Shown in pieces: positions 5,767 to 14,363 of a stretch of DNA of 64,000 bases. How positions within the stretch are numbered: position 1 is the first letter of the stretch; every line of letters starts with the position of its first letter. This DNA comes from G016756615 sp050958605 (lineage in GTDB: Bacteria > Pseudomonadota > Alphaproteobacteria > Rhizobiales > Rhizobiaceae). The DNA is taken from assembly GCF_050958605.1 (NCBI RefSeq), contig NZ_JBJHDO010000005.1:434001-498000 (forward strand). The letters run 5' to 3'. Made by a program: the position numbers and the translations under genes. Below the pieces are notes generated by a model that saw only the letters and a list, made by a program, of their open reading frames with translations, had not been told where the DNA came from and did no database searches.

Positions 5767-8271
5767 ATGAATGCCCCCGTTCGAGCAACAGACCTGTCTG
5801 GAACACTGTCGCTACCCATCGAGGGCATGACCTGCGCGTCGTGCGTCGGTCGTGTCGAAAGGGCCCTCAAGGCCTTGCCCGGCGTTGCGGACGCGGTCGT
5901 CAATCTGGCGACCGAAAAGGCAAGCATCACCACAAACGCTCCGGTCGATCGCGCCACGCTCATCAAGGTCGTGGAGGATGTAGGCTATACGGTTTCGGCA
6001 AGCTTCACCGCGCCGGCGGCGGCCCCGCTGGAGGTCGCGATCGAGGGCATGACCTGCGCTTCCTGCGTGGGTCGTGTCGAAAAGGCCCTCAAAGCCATAC
6101 CCGGCGTCACCAACGCCGTCGTCAATCTCGCTACCGAGAAGGCTACTGTCCAGGGAACTGCCGATGCGGCCGCCGTGGTGGCGGCAATCGAGAACGCGGG
6201 CTACGACGCCAAGGTGATCGCAGCGGCAGCCGGGCCCACCCAGGCGGAGACGGACGATCGCGCCGAGAAGAAGGAAGCCGAGCGCCGGGAACTGACTCGC
6301 GATTTCACCATCGCGGCCGTGCTCACCGCGCCGGTCTTCCTCATGGAAATGGGATCGCATCTCATTCCGGGCGTGCACGGCCTCATCGAGTCGACGATTG
6401 GCATGCAGTGGAACTGGTACATTCAGTTTGCACTGACAACGCTTTTGCTCTTCATTCCGGGCATTCGTTTTTATGACAAAGGGCTCCCAGCGCTCTGGCG
6501 TCTTGCTCCCGACATGAACTCGCTTGTCGCTGTCGGTACGCTCGCTGCCTACGGGTACTCGCTGGTCGCGACCTTCGCGCCCGGCTTCCTGCCGCCCGGA
6601 ACGATCAACGTCTATTATGAGGCAGCCGCGGTTATCGTGACGCTGATCCTGCTCGGCCGCCTGCTTGAGGCCCGCGCGAAGGGACGCACGTCCGAAGCGA
6701 TCAAGCGCCTGGTCGGCCTTCAGGCCAAGATGGCGCGCGTGCGCAGGAGTGGTAAGACGGTCGAACTGCCGATCGACTCGGTGCTCTCGGGGGACGTCGT
6801 CGACGTTCGCCCTGGCGAACGCATCCCGGTAGACGGCGAAGTCGTCGAAGGCGAGAGCTATGTCGACGAATCTATGATCACCGGCGAGCCGATTCCGGTT
6901 TCCAAGAAGAACGGCAGCGAGGTCGTGGCCGGAACCGTGAACCAGAAGGGCGCTTTCGCAATCCGCGCTACGGCGGTCGGCGGCAACACCGTGCTTTCGC
7001 AGATCATCCGCATGGTCGAGGAAGCGCAGGGGTCCAAGCTGCCGATCCAGGCGATCGTGGACAAGGTGACCATGTGGTTCGTGCCGGCAGTCTTCGCGTT
7101 GGCGGCTCTCACCTTCAGCGCCTGGTTCTATTTCGGGCCGTCGCCTGCGCTCACCTTCGCGCTGGTCAATGCCGTCGCCGTCCTGATCATCGCTTGCCCG
7201 TGCGCCATGGGCCTGGCGACGCCTACCTCGATCATGGTGGGCACCGGCCGGGGCGCCGAATTGGGCGTGCTCTTCCGCAAGGGTGAAGCGCTCCAGTTGC
7301 TGAAGGACGCCAAGGTCGTCGCGGTCGACAAGACAGGCACGCTGACCGAAGGAAAGCCGGCCTTGACCGACCTGGAACTGGCCGCCGGATTTGAACGGGC
7401 GAACGTGCTCGGCCTTGTCGCTGCTGTCGAGGCCAAGTCGGAACATCCGATCGCCCGTGCGATCGTGGACGCTGCGGCCAAGGAGAACATCTCTCTGCCG
7501 GCCGTGTCTGACTTCGAATCGGTGACGGGTTTCGGCGTCAAAGCCGTGGTCGACGGCGAGCATGTCGAGATTGGCGCGGACCGCTACATGGTCGAACTTG
7601 GCCATGACGTAGCAGCCTTCTCGAAGATCGCCGAACGTCTCGGAAACGAGGGCAAGTCGCCCCTTTATGCTGCGATCGACGGCAAGCTGTCGGCGATCAT
7701 CGCCGTGGCTGACCCGATCAAGGAGACCACGCCCGCCGCGATCAAGGCGCTGCACGATCTCGGCCTCAAGGTCGCGATGATCACCGGCGACAACAAACGC
7801 ACGGCCAAAGCCATTGCGGCACGTCTGGGAATCGACGAGGTGGTGGCGGAAGTGCTGCCGGACGGCAAGGTCGATGCGGTTCGCCGCCTCAAGGCCGAGC
7901 ATGGCAAGGTCGCTTTCGTGGGCGATGGAATCAACGACGCCCCGGCTCTGGCCGAAGCGGATGTGGGCCTCGCCATCGGCACGGGTACGGACATTGCGAT
8001 CGAGGCGGCCGACGTCGTCCTGATGTCGGGCAGCCTGCAAGGAGTGCCCAACGCGATCGCGCTTTCCAAGGCGACGATCAGCAACATAAGGCAGAACCTG
8101 TTTTGGGCTTTCGCCTACAACACGGCTCTGATCCCGGTTGCCGCGGGTCTGCTCTATCCAGCCTACGGCGTCTTGCTGTCGCCCGTCTTCGCTGCCGGCG
8201 CCATGGCCCTGTCGAGCGTCTTCGTGCTCGGCAATGCTCTCAGGCTCAAGACCTTCAAGGTCCAGAGCTGA
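5767..8271 (+). CDS. copA: Copper-exporting P1B-type ATPase
   Basis: An 834-residue inner-membrane Cu(I) pump. Two N-terminal HMA domains each carry GMTCASCVGRVE (residues about 18-29 and 95-106). Then come the membrane helices, the TGEPIPV actuator motif, the transport site CPCAMGLATP, the phosphorylation site DKTGTLTEG, SEHPIARAIV in the nucleotide domain and GDGINDAPALAEADVGLAIG in the hinge. This set is diagnostic for Cu(I) rather than Zn/Cd pumps. A strong GGAGG ribosome binding site precedes the ATG. The promoter is the right arm of the inverted operator pair, and the regulator gene cueR follows directly. Confidence 0.97.
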   Translation: MNAPVRATDLSGTLSLPIEGMTCASCVGRVERALKALPGVADAVVNLATEKASITTNAPVDRATLIKVVEDVGYTVSASFTAPAAAPLEVAIEGMTCASCVGRVEKALKAIPGVTNAVVNLATEKATVQGTADAAAVVAAIENAGYDAKVIAAAAGPTQAETDDRAEKKEAERRELTRDFTIAAVLTAPVFLMEMGSHLIPGVHGLIESTIGMQWNWYIQFALTTLLLFIPGIRFYDKGLPALWRLAPDMNSLVAVGTLAAYGYSLVATFAPGFLPPGTINVYYEAAAVIVTLILLGRLLEARAKGRTSEAIKRLVGLQAKMARVRRSGKTVELPIDSVLSGDVVDVRPGERIPVDGEVVEGESYVDESMITGEPIPVSKKNGSEVVAGTVNQKGAFAIRATAVGGNTVLSQIIRMVEEAQGSKLPIQAIVDKVTMWFVPAVFALAALTFSAWFYFGPSPALTFALVNAVAVLIIACPCAMGLATPTSIMVGTGRGAELGVLFRKGEALQLLKDAKVVAVDKTGTLTEGKPALTDLELAAGFERANVLGLVAAVEAKSEHPIARAIVDAAAKENISLPAVSDFESVTGFGVKAVVDGEHVEIGADRYMVELGHDVAAFSKIAERLGNEGKSPLYAAIDGKLSAIIAVADPIKETTPAAIKALHDLGLKVAMITGDNKRTAKAIAARLGIDEVVAEVLPDGKVDAVRRLKAEHGKVAFVGDGINDAPALAEADVGLAIGTGTDIAIEAADVVLMSGSLQGVPNAIALSKATISNIRQNLFWAFAYNTALIPVAAGLLYPAYGVLLSPVFAAGAMALSSVFVLGNALRLKTFKVQS

Positions 8272-8278
8272 TAAACAG

Positions 8279-8310
8279 GACAGCCGATCCTATATTCAGG
8301 GTCGGCTGTC
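8279..8310 (+). terminator. Hairpin between copA and cueR
   Basis: GACAGCCGATCC at 8279-8290 pairs with 8299-8310 over 12 positions (one G-T wobble) with an eight-base loop, just after the copA stop. The tail is short of T residues. It probably attenuates rather than blocks read-through into cueR. Confidence 0.5.
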
Positions 8311-8329
8311 GTTCTTACGGAGAGAATGC

Positions 8330-8779
8330 ATGAACATCGGACGTGCGTCCAAAGCATCTGGCGTGTCGGCCAAGATGATCCGTTACTACGAGCAGACCGG
8401 CCTCATTCCGGCTGCCGATCGAAGGTCGTCCGGCTACCGCGACTATTCGGACACGGATGTCCATATGCTGCGCTTCATCCGCCGCGCGCGCGACCTCGGC
8501 TTTTCCGTTGCCGAGATCGGGGAACTTCTCGGCCTTTGGCGTGACGAAACGCGACAAAGTGCGGAGGTCAAACGCTTGGCGCAAGGCCATATCAACGCGT
8601 TGGCAAAGAAGATCAAGGATCTTCAGGACATGTCCGCTTCGCTCACGATGCTGGTCAATGCCTGCCACGGTGACCATCGCCCGCATTGCCCGATCCTGCA
8701 GCGGCTCGAGACGGATCAGGAAGGGGAAGACCTTTCGGTCCAACCGCGCGCCGGTGCTATAGAGCGTGCCATGCAGTGA
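8330..8779 (+). CDS. cueR: MerR-family copper-responsive activator CueR/HmrR
   Basis: A 149-residue MerR protein. The N-terminal winged helix starts MNIGRASKASGVSAKMIRYY, followed by the dimerisation helix. The metal loop is ACHGDHRPHCPI near residues 112-124: two cysteines eight positions apart in the pattern of Cu(I)/Ag(I) sensors of the CueR and rhizobial HmrR type. There is no third cysteine of the mercury type. The start at 8330 has GGAGAG upstream. It should bind the four operators at 3495, 5651, 5697 and 10609 and twist their over-long promoter spacers when copper is bound. Confidence 0.93.
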   Translation: MNIGRASKASGVSAKMIRYYEQTGLIPAADRRSSGYRDYSDTDVHMLRFIRRARDLGFSVAEIGELLGLWRDETRQSAEVKRLAQGHINALAKKIKDLQDMSASLTMLVNACHGDHRPHCPILQRLETDQEGEDLSVQPRAGAIERAMQ

Positions 8780-8843
8780 GAGCAGATCCCGCAGCCAGCA
8801 CGGCTGAGCTTGTGGCAAAGCGATGCAATTTGGCGCGTGTTTT

Positions 8844-8868
8844 GCCCCTGCCAGAGGGAGGCAGGGGC
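8844..8868 (+). terminator. Terminator-like hairpin after cueR; rest of 8780-9146 empty
   Basis: GCCCCTGCC at 8844-8852 pairs perfectly with 8860-8868 across a seven-base loop, followed by TCCTGGTTTT. It lies 65 bases after the cueR stop. Apart from this, the 366-base gap to the convergent CDF gene holds no recognisable gene. Confidence 0.6.
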
Positions 8869-9146
8869 TCCTGGTTTTCAAGGCTTCGGGCTTGCGGAAC
8901 GTCGTGTTCTGATGACGATAGGGCGGTGTGGCGTAGTGAGGATATTCTGCTCGCTCGATGGCCAGGGGAACGGCAGGACTCCTTTCAGGCAGATTTCTTG
9001 GCCGGTCCCCTAAACCACCGACCCTGTTCCTGCCGCCGCTGATTGTCATCGATCCTTTAAGCTCGTTCTGGCTACCGGTGAAGGGTGTCTACCTGGTACA
9101 ACGTTCAAACTTCCCAATTTGCCGAATGCTCCATGAGGAGCGGTGT

Positions 9147-10148
9147 TCAATGTGAGTGGCCGGCATGGGAAACCGTCGCGTTGCTGGGCTGCTCCAGACT
9201 GCAAACGGTGTCTGCATCCCAATCGATGCCGACTGTCGGGTGCTCGATATTGAACGTCGTCTTCAGTTCGTGCTCGACTTGCCTGACAACATTACGAAGT
9301 TCGGCGCCATCGATCGGCTGCACCTGGAGAGTTGCCAGCACGCGGCCGGAGGTCAGTGACCAGACGTGGATGTGACTAACGTTCTGAATGCCCGGAACGG
9401 TCTTGCGAAGATGTTCGGATATCTGCGGGCTGCGGGCGTTGTCGGGAGCACCTTCGAGCAGGATATGCAGCGTGTTTTTCAGCAAGCTCCAAGCGCTGCG
9501 CAGGATCAGCAGGGACACGAACACCGACAGGATCGGATCGATGGGAGCCCAGCCCGTGTGCCAGATCACGATGGCGGCGACAATCGCGCCGACCGACCCG
9601 AGCAGGTCGCCCATCACATGCAGTACCGCGCCCTTGACATTGACGTGATCGGAATCGCCCCGCGTCAGATACCAGAGCACGAAGAGGTTCACGAACATGC
9701 CGATGACGGCAACGACAAACATCGAACCGGCCAAGACTGGATGGGGCTTCTGGAACCGCTCGATGGCCTCATAGACGATCCAGCCGACGATTCCGAACAG
9801 CGTTAGAGCATTGACGAGGCCCGCGATCACCTCGACGCGAGCGTAGCCGAAGGTGCGCTGTCCATCTGCGGCCCGTCGTCCAAGACGGAAGGCAACATAA
9901 GCGAGACCGAGCGCGATCCCATCGGTCAGCATATGGCCGGCATCCGCAAGCAAGGCGAGTGAGCCGGAGATAACACCGCCGATGGCTTCGACGACCATGA
10001 AGGAGAAGATGATCAGAAAGGAAATGAGGATCTTGCGCTCATTGTCCTTCGTGACCGTCGGAACATGCGAGTGATCGTGGTCGTGGCCATGATCGTGCCC
10101 ACGGGCGTGATTGTGATGGTCGCTGTGGGAGGGAGAGCGGTGTGCCAT
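9147..10148 (-). CDS. Cation diffusion facilitator (CzcD/ZitB type) metal exporter
   Basis: A 333-residue inner-membrane proton-coupled exporter of Zn, Cd or Co. The first 30 residues are extremely His/Asp-rich (HDHGHDHDHSH). Six helices follow, with the metal-site motifs LADAGHMLTDG in helix 2 and HVMGDLLGS in helix 5, then the cytoplasmic domain SHIHVWSLTSGRVLATLQV. Both HxxxD sites are in place, as in zinc transporters. The promoter contains an SmtB-type dyad (10179-10204), pointing to control by the ArsR protein at 2880-3269 rather than by CueR. Confidence 0.92.
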   Translation of the reverse strand: MAHRSPSHSDHHNHARGHDHGHDHDHSHVPTVTKDNERKILISFLIIFSFMVVEAIGGVISGSLALLADAGHMLTDGIALGLAYVAFRLGRRAADGQRTFGYARVEVIAGLVNALTLFGIVGWIVYEAIERFQKPHPVLAGSMFVVAVIGMFVNLFVLWYLTRGDSDHVNVKGAVLHVMGDLLGSVGAIVAAIVIWHTGWAPIDPILSVFVSLLILRSAWSLLKNTLHILLEGAPDNARSPQISEHLRKTVPGIQNVSHIHVWSLTSGRVLATLQVQPIDGAELRNVVRQVEHELKTTFNIEHPTVGIDWDADTVCSLEQPSNATVSHAGHSH

Positions 10149-10178
10149 GGGGTGGTCCAGTCGGCTGACTTTAAATCA

Positions 10179-10204
10179 AACAGTTGAATAAATATTCATA
10201 TGTT
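10179..10204 (-). promoter_or_regulatory. SmtB/ArsR-type operator of the CDF gene
   Basis: An imperfect 26-base dyad: AACA...TGTT outer ends and TGAAT...ATTCA inner arms around AAAT. It overlaps the putative -10 region of the leftward promoter, downstream of a TTGACG -35 box near 10207-10212. Size, AT-rich core and TGAA/TTCA arms fit the 12-2-12 operators of zinc/cobalt-sensing ArsR proteins. Confidence 0.6.
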
Positions 10205-10227
10205 GTGCGTCAACCGTCTGCGCAAGG

Positions 10228-10258
10228 AAAAATCGGCGCCTCGTCTGAGTGCGCCGAT
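10228..10258 (-). terminator. Rho-independent terminator of copZ
   Basis: On the minus strand, ATCGGCGC and GCGCCGAT pair over eight bases with an 11-base loop and run directly into TTTTT. It lies about 105 bases beyond the copZ stop. Confidence 0.75.
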
Positions 10259-10363
10259 AATCTATCCGGCCAGATCGTGGTCTCTCGGATTGGCGGAGCG
10301 GGCGTGACGACCCGCCGCCTGGGTTAAATTAGCTGCGCAAGGTTGCCGTGAAACGAGCGAATG

Positions 10364-10573
10364 TCAGGCGGCAGCTGGCTTATCCTCGACCGGATAACCT
10401 GCTTCGGACAGAACTGCACGGAGGTCGGCTTCGGTCGCGGAAGACTGAATGCGCACCTCACGCTTCGGCGGATCCGTTTCGATCTTCGCACCGGCATCGA
10501 CGCTCTGCAGCGCCTTGGTAACCGATTTGGCGCAACCGCCGCACGTCATGTTGGGAACAGTAAAGAGATACAT
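10364..10573 (-). CDS. copZ: Copper chaperone CopZ (HMA domain)
   Basis: A 69-residue cytoplasmic HMA protein, MYLFTVPNMTCGGCAKSV at the start, with the copper-binding MTCGGC and a C-terminal SEAGYPVED typical of CopZ. It would hand Cu(I) to CopA and CueR. The start is fixed by GGAGG eight bases upstream; the frame's earlier start lacks this. It is the intact paralogue of the frameshifted copy at 5416-5609. The CueR-type operator at 10609-10632 lies directly upstream and a terminator follows. Confidence 0.92.
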   Translation of the reverse strand: MYLFTVPNMTCGGCAKSVTKALQSVDAGAKIETDPPKREVRIQSSATEADLRAVLSEAGYPVEDKPAAA

Positions 10574-10608
10574 GGAAGCCTCCTTGGTTGGCTTCCATGA
10601 CAAATGGA

Positions 10609-10632
10609 GCTTTCCATCGTTGTAAGGTCAAG
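10609..10632 (-). promoter_or_regulatory. CueR-type promoter operator 4
   Basis: On the minus strand TTGACCTTACAACGATGGAA is followed by AGCTCC and a CATTTG -10-like box 19 bases after the -35. It matches the operators at 3495, 5651 and 5697 and faces copZ 36 bases downstream. The remaining 280 bases up to 10914 show no supported gene. Confidence 0.7.
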
Positions 10633-10914
10633 GCACGAAGGCAAAAATTTCGCACTTTGAGGTGGGCAATCAGGAAGAGCTTCGATTGTCGTAAAGACAG
10701 TGGTCTCAAGATTCGCCATGGTCTTGCCGCCTTCGAGAGCAACGTGTCGGAACTCGTCAGAACGACAAGGCTTTCCACCCGCAAACCATTCGGAACTCAG
10801 GGCTTGGAGGCGAACACGCCCTCGTTTCTGGTCCAGACCAAACAGAAATCGCCGACGTTGCCGCTTTCGGTCAACCCATGAGCTGATACTCGATAGGTAC
10901 AGGCGGCGCACCCA

Positions 10915-11178
10915 TCATTCTCTCCCTTCCAAGCCGCCACACAATCGATTGATGATCTGGAGCCCGGTGAAGTTTTTTTCGTTATCCGTCACCACTACGC
11001 AGTCATTCGCTCCAGCACCAGCAACAATGATCGTATCGGAGCGCACTGCGCAGACGGCCAGCGATCTTTCCCTCTGCCATCAACCGCGCCCAAATCAACC
11101 CAGCCCTGTCATCGAAGGCGAGGATACGACCCGTGAACAGTGCCTGCGGCCGCTCCGGTCCGGTAAACCACGCGTCGA
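10915..11178 (-). pseudogene. PIN-domain (VapC/FitB-like) toxin, truncated and frameshifted
   Basis: On the minus strand DAWFTGPERPQALFTGRILA, then WARLMAEGKIAGRLRSAL, matches the C-terminal half of VapC/FitB RNase toxins. A frameshift near 11050 follows, and the ending continues in another frame as DTIIVAGAGANDCVVVTDNE then KNFTGLQIIN to a stop at 10915. The N-terminal half, with the first catalytic aspartate, is missing; its place is taken by the recombinase fragment next to it. Confidence 0.65.
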
Positions 11179-11443
11179 GACATCTGCCTGGTCACGGCTG
11201 ATCCGGTCCAGCGCCTCGGCCAGCAGGATGTTGAACTCGCCATGCTGCGCATCGCGCATCAGCCCCTGGATGTCCTGACGTAGAATCGTGCTCGATCCTG
11301 ATATGGCCGCGTCCCTCGTAAGGACCGACAAACTTCCACTACTCCTGCTGCGCATGTTCCCGGCAAAGCCGGAACTGGTCCTCGATCGACGCTTCGCGCT
11401 GGTTGTCGGAGGAATAGCGGGCGGAAAGGGCTGCGCGGGTCAT
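11179..11443 (-). pseudogene. Serine recombinase (resolvase) N-terminal remnant
   Basis: From an ATG at 11443 the minus strand reads MTRAALSARYSSDNQREASI then EDQFRLCREHAQQE and an in-frame TAG. After a frameshift the domain resumes as DAAISGSSTI and FNILLAEALDRISRDQADV. These are the catalytic-domain blocks of large serine recombinases, including the nucleophile serine in RYSSDNQ. Homology stops abruptly near 11179, where the PIN-domain fragment begins. The C-terminal DNA-binding half is absent, so the protein is dead. Confidence 0.7.
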
Positions 11444-11462
11444 GGCGATGGCCTTGGTTCGG

Positions 11463-11723
11463 TCAGTCCTTGATGGCATCCTTCGGCATAGGCGGCACGT
11501 CCGGCGCTCGATCCAAAAGCCGCGTCAGCTCGCCGCGCTTCGCCGTGCCTGCGCGTGCCTTGAGGAAATCGGCGGCTGTCTCCACTGCGCCGATCTTCTG
11601 CGCGACCGCCGAGACAATCCACTGATTGAGCGACACACCGTCCTCCATGGCAAGACGCGCCGCCGTCTCCTTGAGCGATTGCGGCAGTTGCAGCGGGTAT
11701 TTGTAGCGTTGGGTCTGGGTCAT
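11463..11723 (-). CDS. Antitoxin of a PIN-toxin pair (ribbon-helix-helix type)
   Basis: An 86-residue protein with QRYKYPLQLPQSLKETAARL, VSLNQWIVSAVAQKIGA: a short beta strand plus two helices as in Arc/HicB-type antitoxins, followed by a charged tail that would cap the toxin. Its ATG overlaps the toxin stop (ATGA at 11720-11723), so translation is coupled. The toxin-first order is less usual but known for COG1569 PIN systems. Confidence 0.75.
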   Translation of the reverse strand: MTQTQRYKYPLQLPQSLKETAARLAMEDGVSLNQWIVSAVAQKIGAVETAADFLKARAGTAKRGELTRLLDRAPDVPPMPKDAIKD

Positions 11724-12139
11724 TTGTTCAGCCTCCTGACGATCTCTCCCGGTGTTGCAATGGTGACGCCCAGCTTGAGCGCCAGGCGGAAGTCTCTGAC
11801 GTTATGCGTCACGATAGCATCGGCTTGTCCATTCAGCGCTGCCTCCAGCACCATCTCATCGGCGACATCGGACAACATGGGCCGCGTCCGAAACGAGATA
11901 TCGACACCCTCGGACACAGCGGCGAGCGCACTCATAAGCGAAGCGACATCCTCCAGACTGTGCCCCGTCACCTTCCGGGTGTCCTCCCGGCTCAGCACTG
12001 CTTCATATTCGAGAAACAGTGCCGTCGAACAAAGTGGCGTCACCACACCTCGATCAACCAACCGGAGGAGCAGATTGCTCGCTCCGTTGCGGCTGCGGAA
12101 CGCAGCCACGATCACGTTGGTGTCCAGAACCAGCCTCAT
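11720..12139 (-). CDS. PIN-domain ribonuclease toxin (COG1569 type)
   Basis: A 139-residue PIN protein. It starts MRLVLDTNVIVAAFRSRNG with the first catalytic aspartate (DTNV). The conserved acidic residues continue in FLEYEAVLSRED, DEMVLEAALNGQADAIVTHN and NVRDF. This is the usual layout of VapC-like nucleases that cut RNA. The start at 12139 is preferred to a TTG three codons upstream; neither has a strong ribosome binding site. It forms a coupled operon with the antitoxin gene. Confidence 0.85.
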   Translation of the reverse strand: MRLVLDTNVIVAAFRSRNGASNLLLRLVDRGVVTPLCSTALFLEYEAVLSREDTRKVTGHSLEDVASLMSALAAVSEGVDISFRTRPMLSDVADEMVLEAALNGQADAIVTHNVRDFRLALKLGVTIATPGEIVRRLNK

Positions 12140-12895
12140 GGCGAGCAACGTAAAGATATCTCATAAGATGTCAATTGTTTCGCATTACGGAAGCGCCTAT
12201 CGCTATCTGGTCAATCCTCAGCTTCGGCTTCCGGCACCATTCTCTCGCGGGCCTGTTATCGTTGACGGCCTGCAACACCTCGGAATGGTCGCGTGCGCCC
12301 TACAATCAAAGCGCCACGTCGCGCAATCTGCCAACCTCGCAGGCAAGATGCGGAGGCAACGCCGTAGTTGTAGACGGTTGAGCAGTCTATCCCGGGTCCT
12401 TGTCGACTATATCGAAAGTCAGCCAGTCGTGTGATTGCTATCGGGACATATACGCTAGGCTTGTTCCTCCCCGCCGCCGCCTGGTTTGCGATCTGGACGA
12501 ATGCGCGGTGGGGCCGACGTATCGTCGACCCCAAGCTCCAACGAAGGTTTTTACGCTTGGCGAAGCGGAGAGCGCCGGGGATAAAGTGTCGCCTCAGGAT
12601 CGACGAAATGGTTGGTCATGGGCGGCGATGCCGCGTAGCATTTTGCGGCGCCACGACGAAGACGATCATGTCGGACCGGCAAAGCGCGAGGACTCGTGCC
12701 GCTTCCTGCCGCCCCTTCGCAGCCGCGGCGATGCTTGCCGTTCGTCCGAACTCAAAAAGGCTGAAACATCCTTGCTCATAGACCGGCTTGTCCGATAATG
12801 CTCAGCGGGGAGCGAGACGATCAAGAGGTCGGTTTCTCGCCAGATGACACAAACAGCGACTTATTGTGCAAGTCGCTCTCATCAAGGAAAAGTTT
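12140..12895. other. Long intergenic stretch without a supported gene
   Basis: About 750 bases between the toxin pair and the SyrB-like gene. Several open frames exist, for example one at 12431 opening with a hydrophobic segment (TLGLFLPAAAWFAIW), but they turn Arg-rich and carry no recognisable domain. The promoters of the flanking divergent units must lie here. Confidence 0.4.
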
Positions 12896-13570
12896 ATGAG
12901 ACGACAGGCTCGGCCATTTGTCGTGGAGGTCAAACAGAAGCGTGGAAATCTCAAGCGAGGCCGCTCGATCTGGGGCGATCTCGACCTGTCGGCTGTTGCC
13001 GCCGAAGTCGAGGAGTTGGATCTGTCAAAGCCTCAACTTATTGACTCCAATGGAATACCCGTTGATGCTGAAGATGCGCATATATCGCAAACGGAGCATC
13101 TTATGGCCGACCCTAAGGAAGCTGAATTGTTGCAGGCTCCCACCGAATCCACTGTGACGGTGGAAGCACCTGAAACCAAGAAGAAAGCCTCGCGGCCGAA
13201 AAGGGCGAAGCCGCAACCAAAGCGGCCGCCCGCGAAGGAAGCCGGCAACCCGAAAGTCTCCGAGGCTATATCGCGTACTCCTGCTCGGACGGCGCGAAAG
13301 ATCTATTCCGACCAGGAGCGCGTGCAGAAGCTCGGCCAGATCGAACAGTCGATCGGTCGCGGCGATAGTATAAAGACCGCCACAAAACAGGCTGGTATCT
13401 CAGAACAGACGTACTATCAGTGGAAGAAGGCTGCCGCATCGACATCAAAAAGCGGCGACTTGAAGGATCTTCTCGCTCTTGAGGAAGAGAATGCCCGGCT
13501 CAAGAGCTTGCTGGCCGAGCGCCTCCGCAAGGAGAATGCGGAGCTGAAGAAAAAGCTTGGGTTAGGCTAG
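12896..13570 (+). CDS. SyrB-like regulator, copy 1
   Basis: A 224-residue soluble protein. The N terminus MRRQARPFVVEVKQKRG and IWGDLDLS are shared with the second copy at 61743-62435. The middle is a Lys/Pro/Ala-rich linker. The C-terminal half has KIYSDQERVQKLGQIEQSIG, an IS3-transposase-like helix-turn-helix (ISEQTYYQWKK) and a leucine-zipper-like tail LEEENARLKSLLAERLRKEN. This half is typical of rhizobial SyrB, a repressor-type protein of exopolysaccharide and symbiosis genes. AAGGAA lies upstream of the ATG. The role is inferred; such genes often travel with mobile elements. Confidence 0.75.
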   Translation: MRRQARPFVVEVKQKRGNLKRGRSIWGDLDLSAVAAEVEELDLSKPQLIDSNGIPVDAEDAHISQTEHLMADPKEAELLQAPTESTVTVEAPETKKKASRPKRAKPQPKRPPAKEAGNPKVSEAISRTPARTARKIYSDQERVQKLGQIEQSIGRGDSIKTATKQAGISEQTYYQWKKAAASTSKSGDLKDLLALEEENARLKSLLAERLRKENAELKKKLGLG

Positions 13571-13856
13571 GCCACCGCTGTCACTCTATTCGGATTGACG
13601 ACCGACACGCACCACACCCCGGCATCCGTCGCCGGTCGCTTAGGATAAATCGTGGCGCGATCCGCCTCTGGGCGCGGATCTCGTCAGGCCGCTTGCCGTG
13701 CCGGTTGCGATAACCGGCGATCATGGCCCGCGGAGCCCGTTCATTGGAACGCACCCGGATCAGCCGCTTGGAACGGCCGGATTGTGCAGGCCTCATTCAT
13801 CTCCGCAAGGGGAGGGCGGCCCTTGTTCTCTTCGTTTGCGAGCCGGGCGGGAGAGG

Positions 13857-14360
13857 TTATCGCGACAACCTCTTCTCGTCATCGATCAGGATGAGGCGTG
13901 CAGGCCCCCTATTGCTCCATTTCCAAAGCACAAGATTCATATCGTTGTTCGTCGCGCCCGGGGCGAAGCTATGCACAAGCAGGCCGTGGTAGCCAGCGGC
14001 AATCAACCGGAGTGCAAAACCTTGCGTTCGAGCCTCGCCGCGGACCTTCACTTCGTCCCGCCAAGTTGAACTGGCGAGCGCGGCGGCGTCCATCTCCTCG
14101 GCTCCGAGCGCATCCACGTCGCGGGAATCGAAGACGCGCTCGACCTCGGCATCATAGGATACAAGGGTCGTTGGCTGGAGATTGCCGACCTGGTTGGCTT
14201 CGCGGAGCGCTGTGATTACGGACAGCGACGTATAGAGGGCGTGCACGCCTTTCGGGTTAAAGCGTCCGCCATAGAGTTGCGCGCCGCGGCCGGAGAGCTG
14301 CTCGCGCGCATAGATAGGATTGAGCGCTCGATAGAGCTTCCCCACATATCGGATCGACAT
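13857..14360 (-). CDS. RES-domain toxin (NAD+-degrading type)
   Basis: A 167-residue RES protein. Residues 20-45 carry the conserved GRGAQLYGGRFNPKGVHALY, followed by SLSVITALREA and a C-terminal VLWKWSNRGPARLILIDD. The conserved Arg, Glu and Ser that name the fold are present. Characterised members deplete NAD+ or modify targets such as phosphoribosyl pyrophosphate synthetase. It lies three bases downstream of its Xre antitoxin gene on the same strand. The 286 bases on its other side (13571-13856) hold nothing I recognise. Confidence 0.85.
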   Translation of the reverse strand: MSIRYVGKLYRALNPIYAREQLSGRGAQLYGGRFNPKGVHALYTSLSVITALREANQVGNLQPTTLVSYDAEVERVFDSRDVDALGAEEMDAAALASSTWRDEVKVRGEARTQGFALRLIAAGYHGLLVHSFAPGATNNDMNLVLWKWSNRGPARLILIDDEKRLSR

Positions 14361-14363
14361 GGG

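Noticed and set aside
5812..8040. 742-codon open frame on the minus strand
   Set aside because: It is the exact antisense of copA, rich in Arg, Asp and His, with no domain; a shadow of GC-rich codon bias.
10546..10911. 121-codon minus-strand frame upstream of copZ
   Set aside because: It runs through the CueR operator and promoter of copZ and lacks a start signal and any known domain.
10700..11278. 192-codon plus-strand frame
   Set aside because: Basic, Pro/Ser-rich sequence opposite the recombinase/PIN remnants, which have clear homology.
12431..12781. 116-codon plus-strand frame opening with a hydrophobic segment
   Set aside because: After residue 25 it becomes Arg-rich without family features, and there is no ribosome binding site; kept only as a note in the gap entry.
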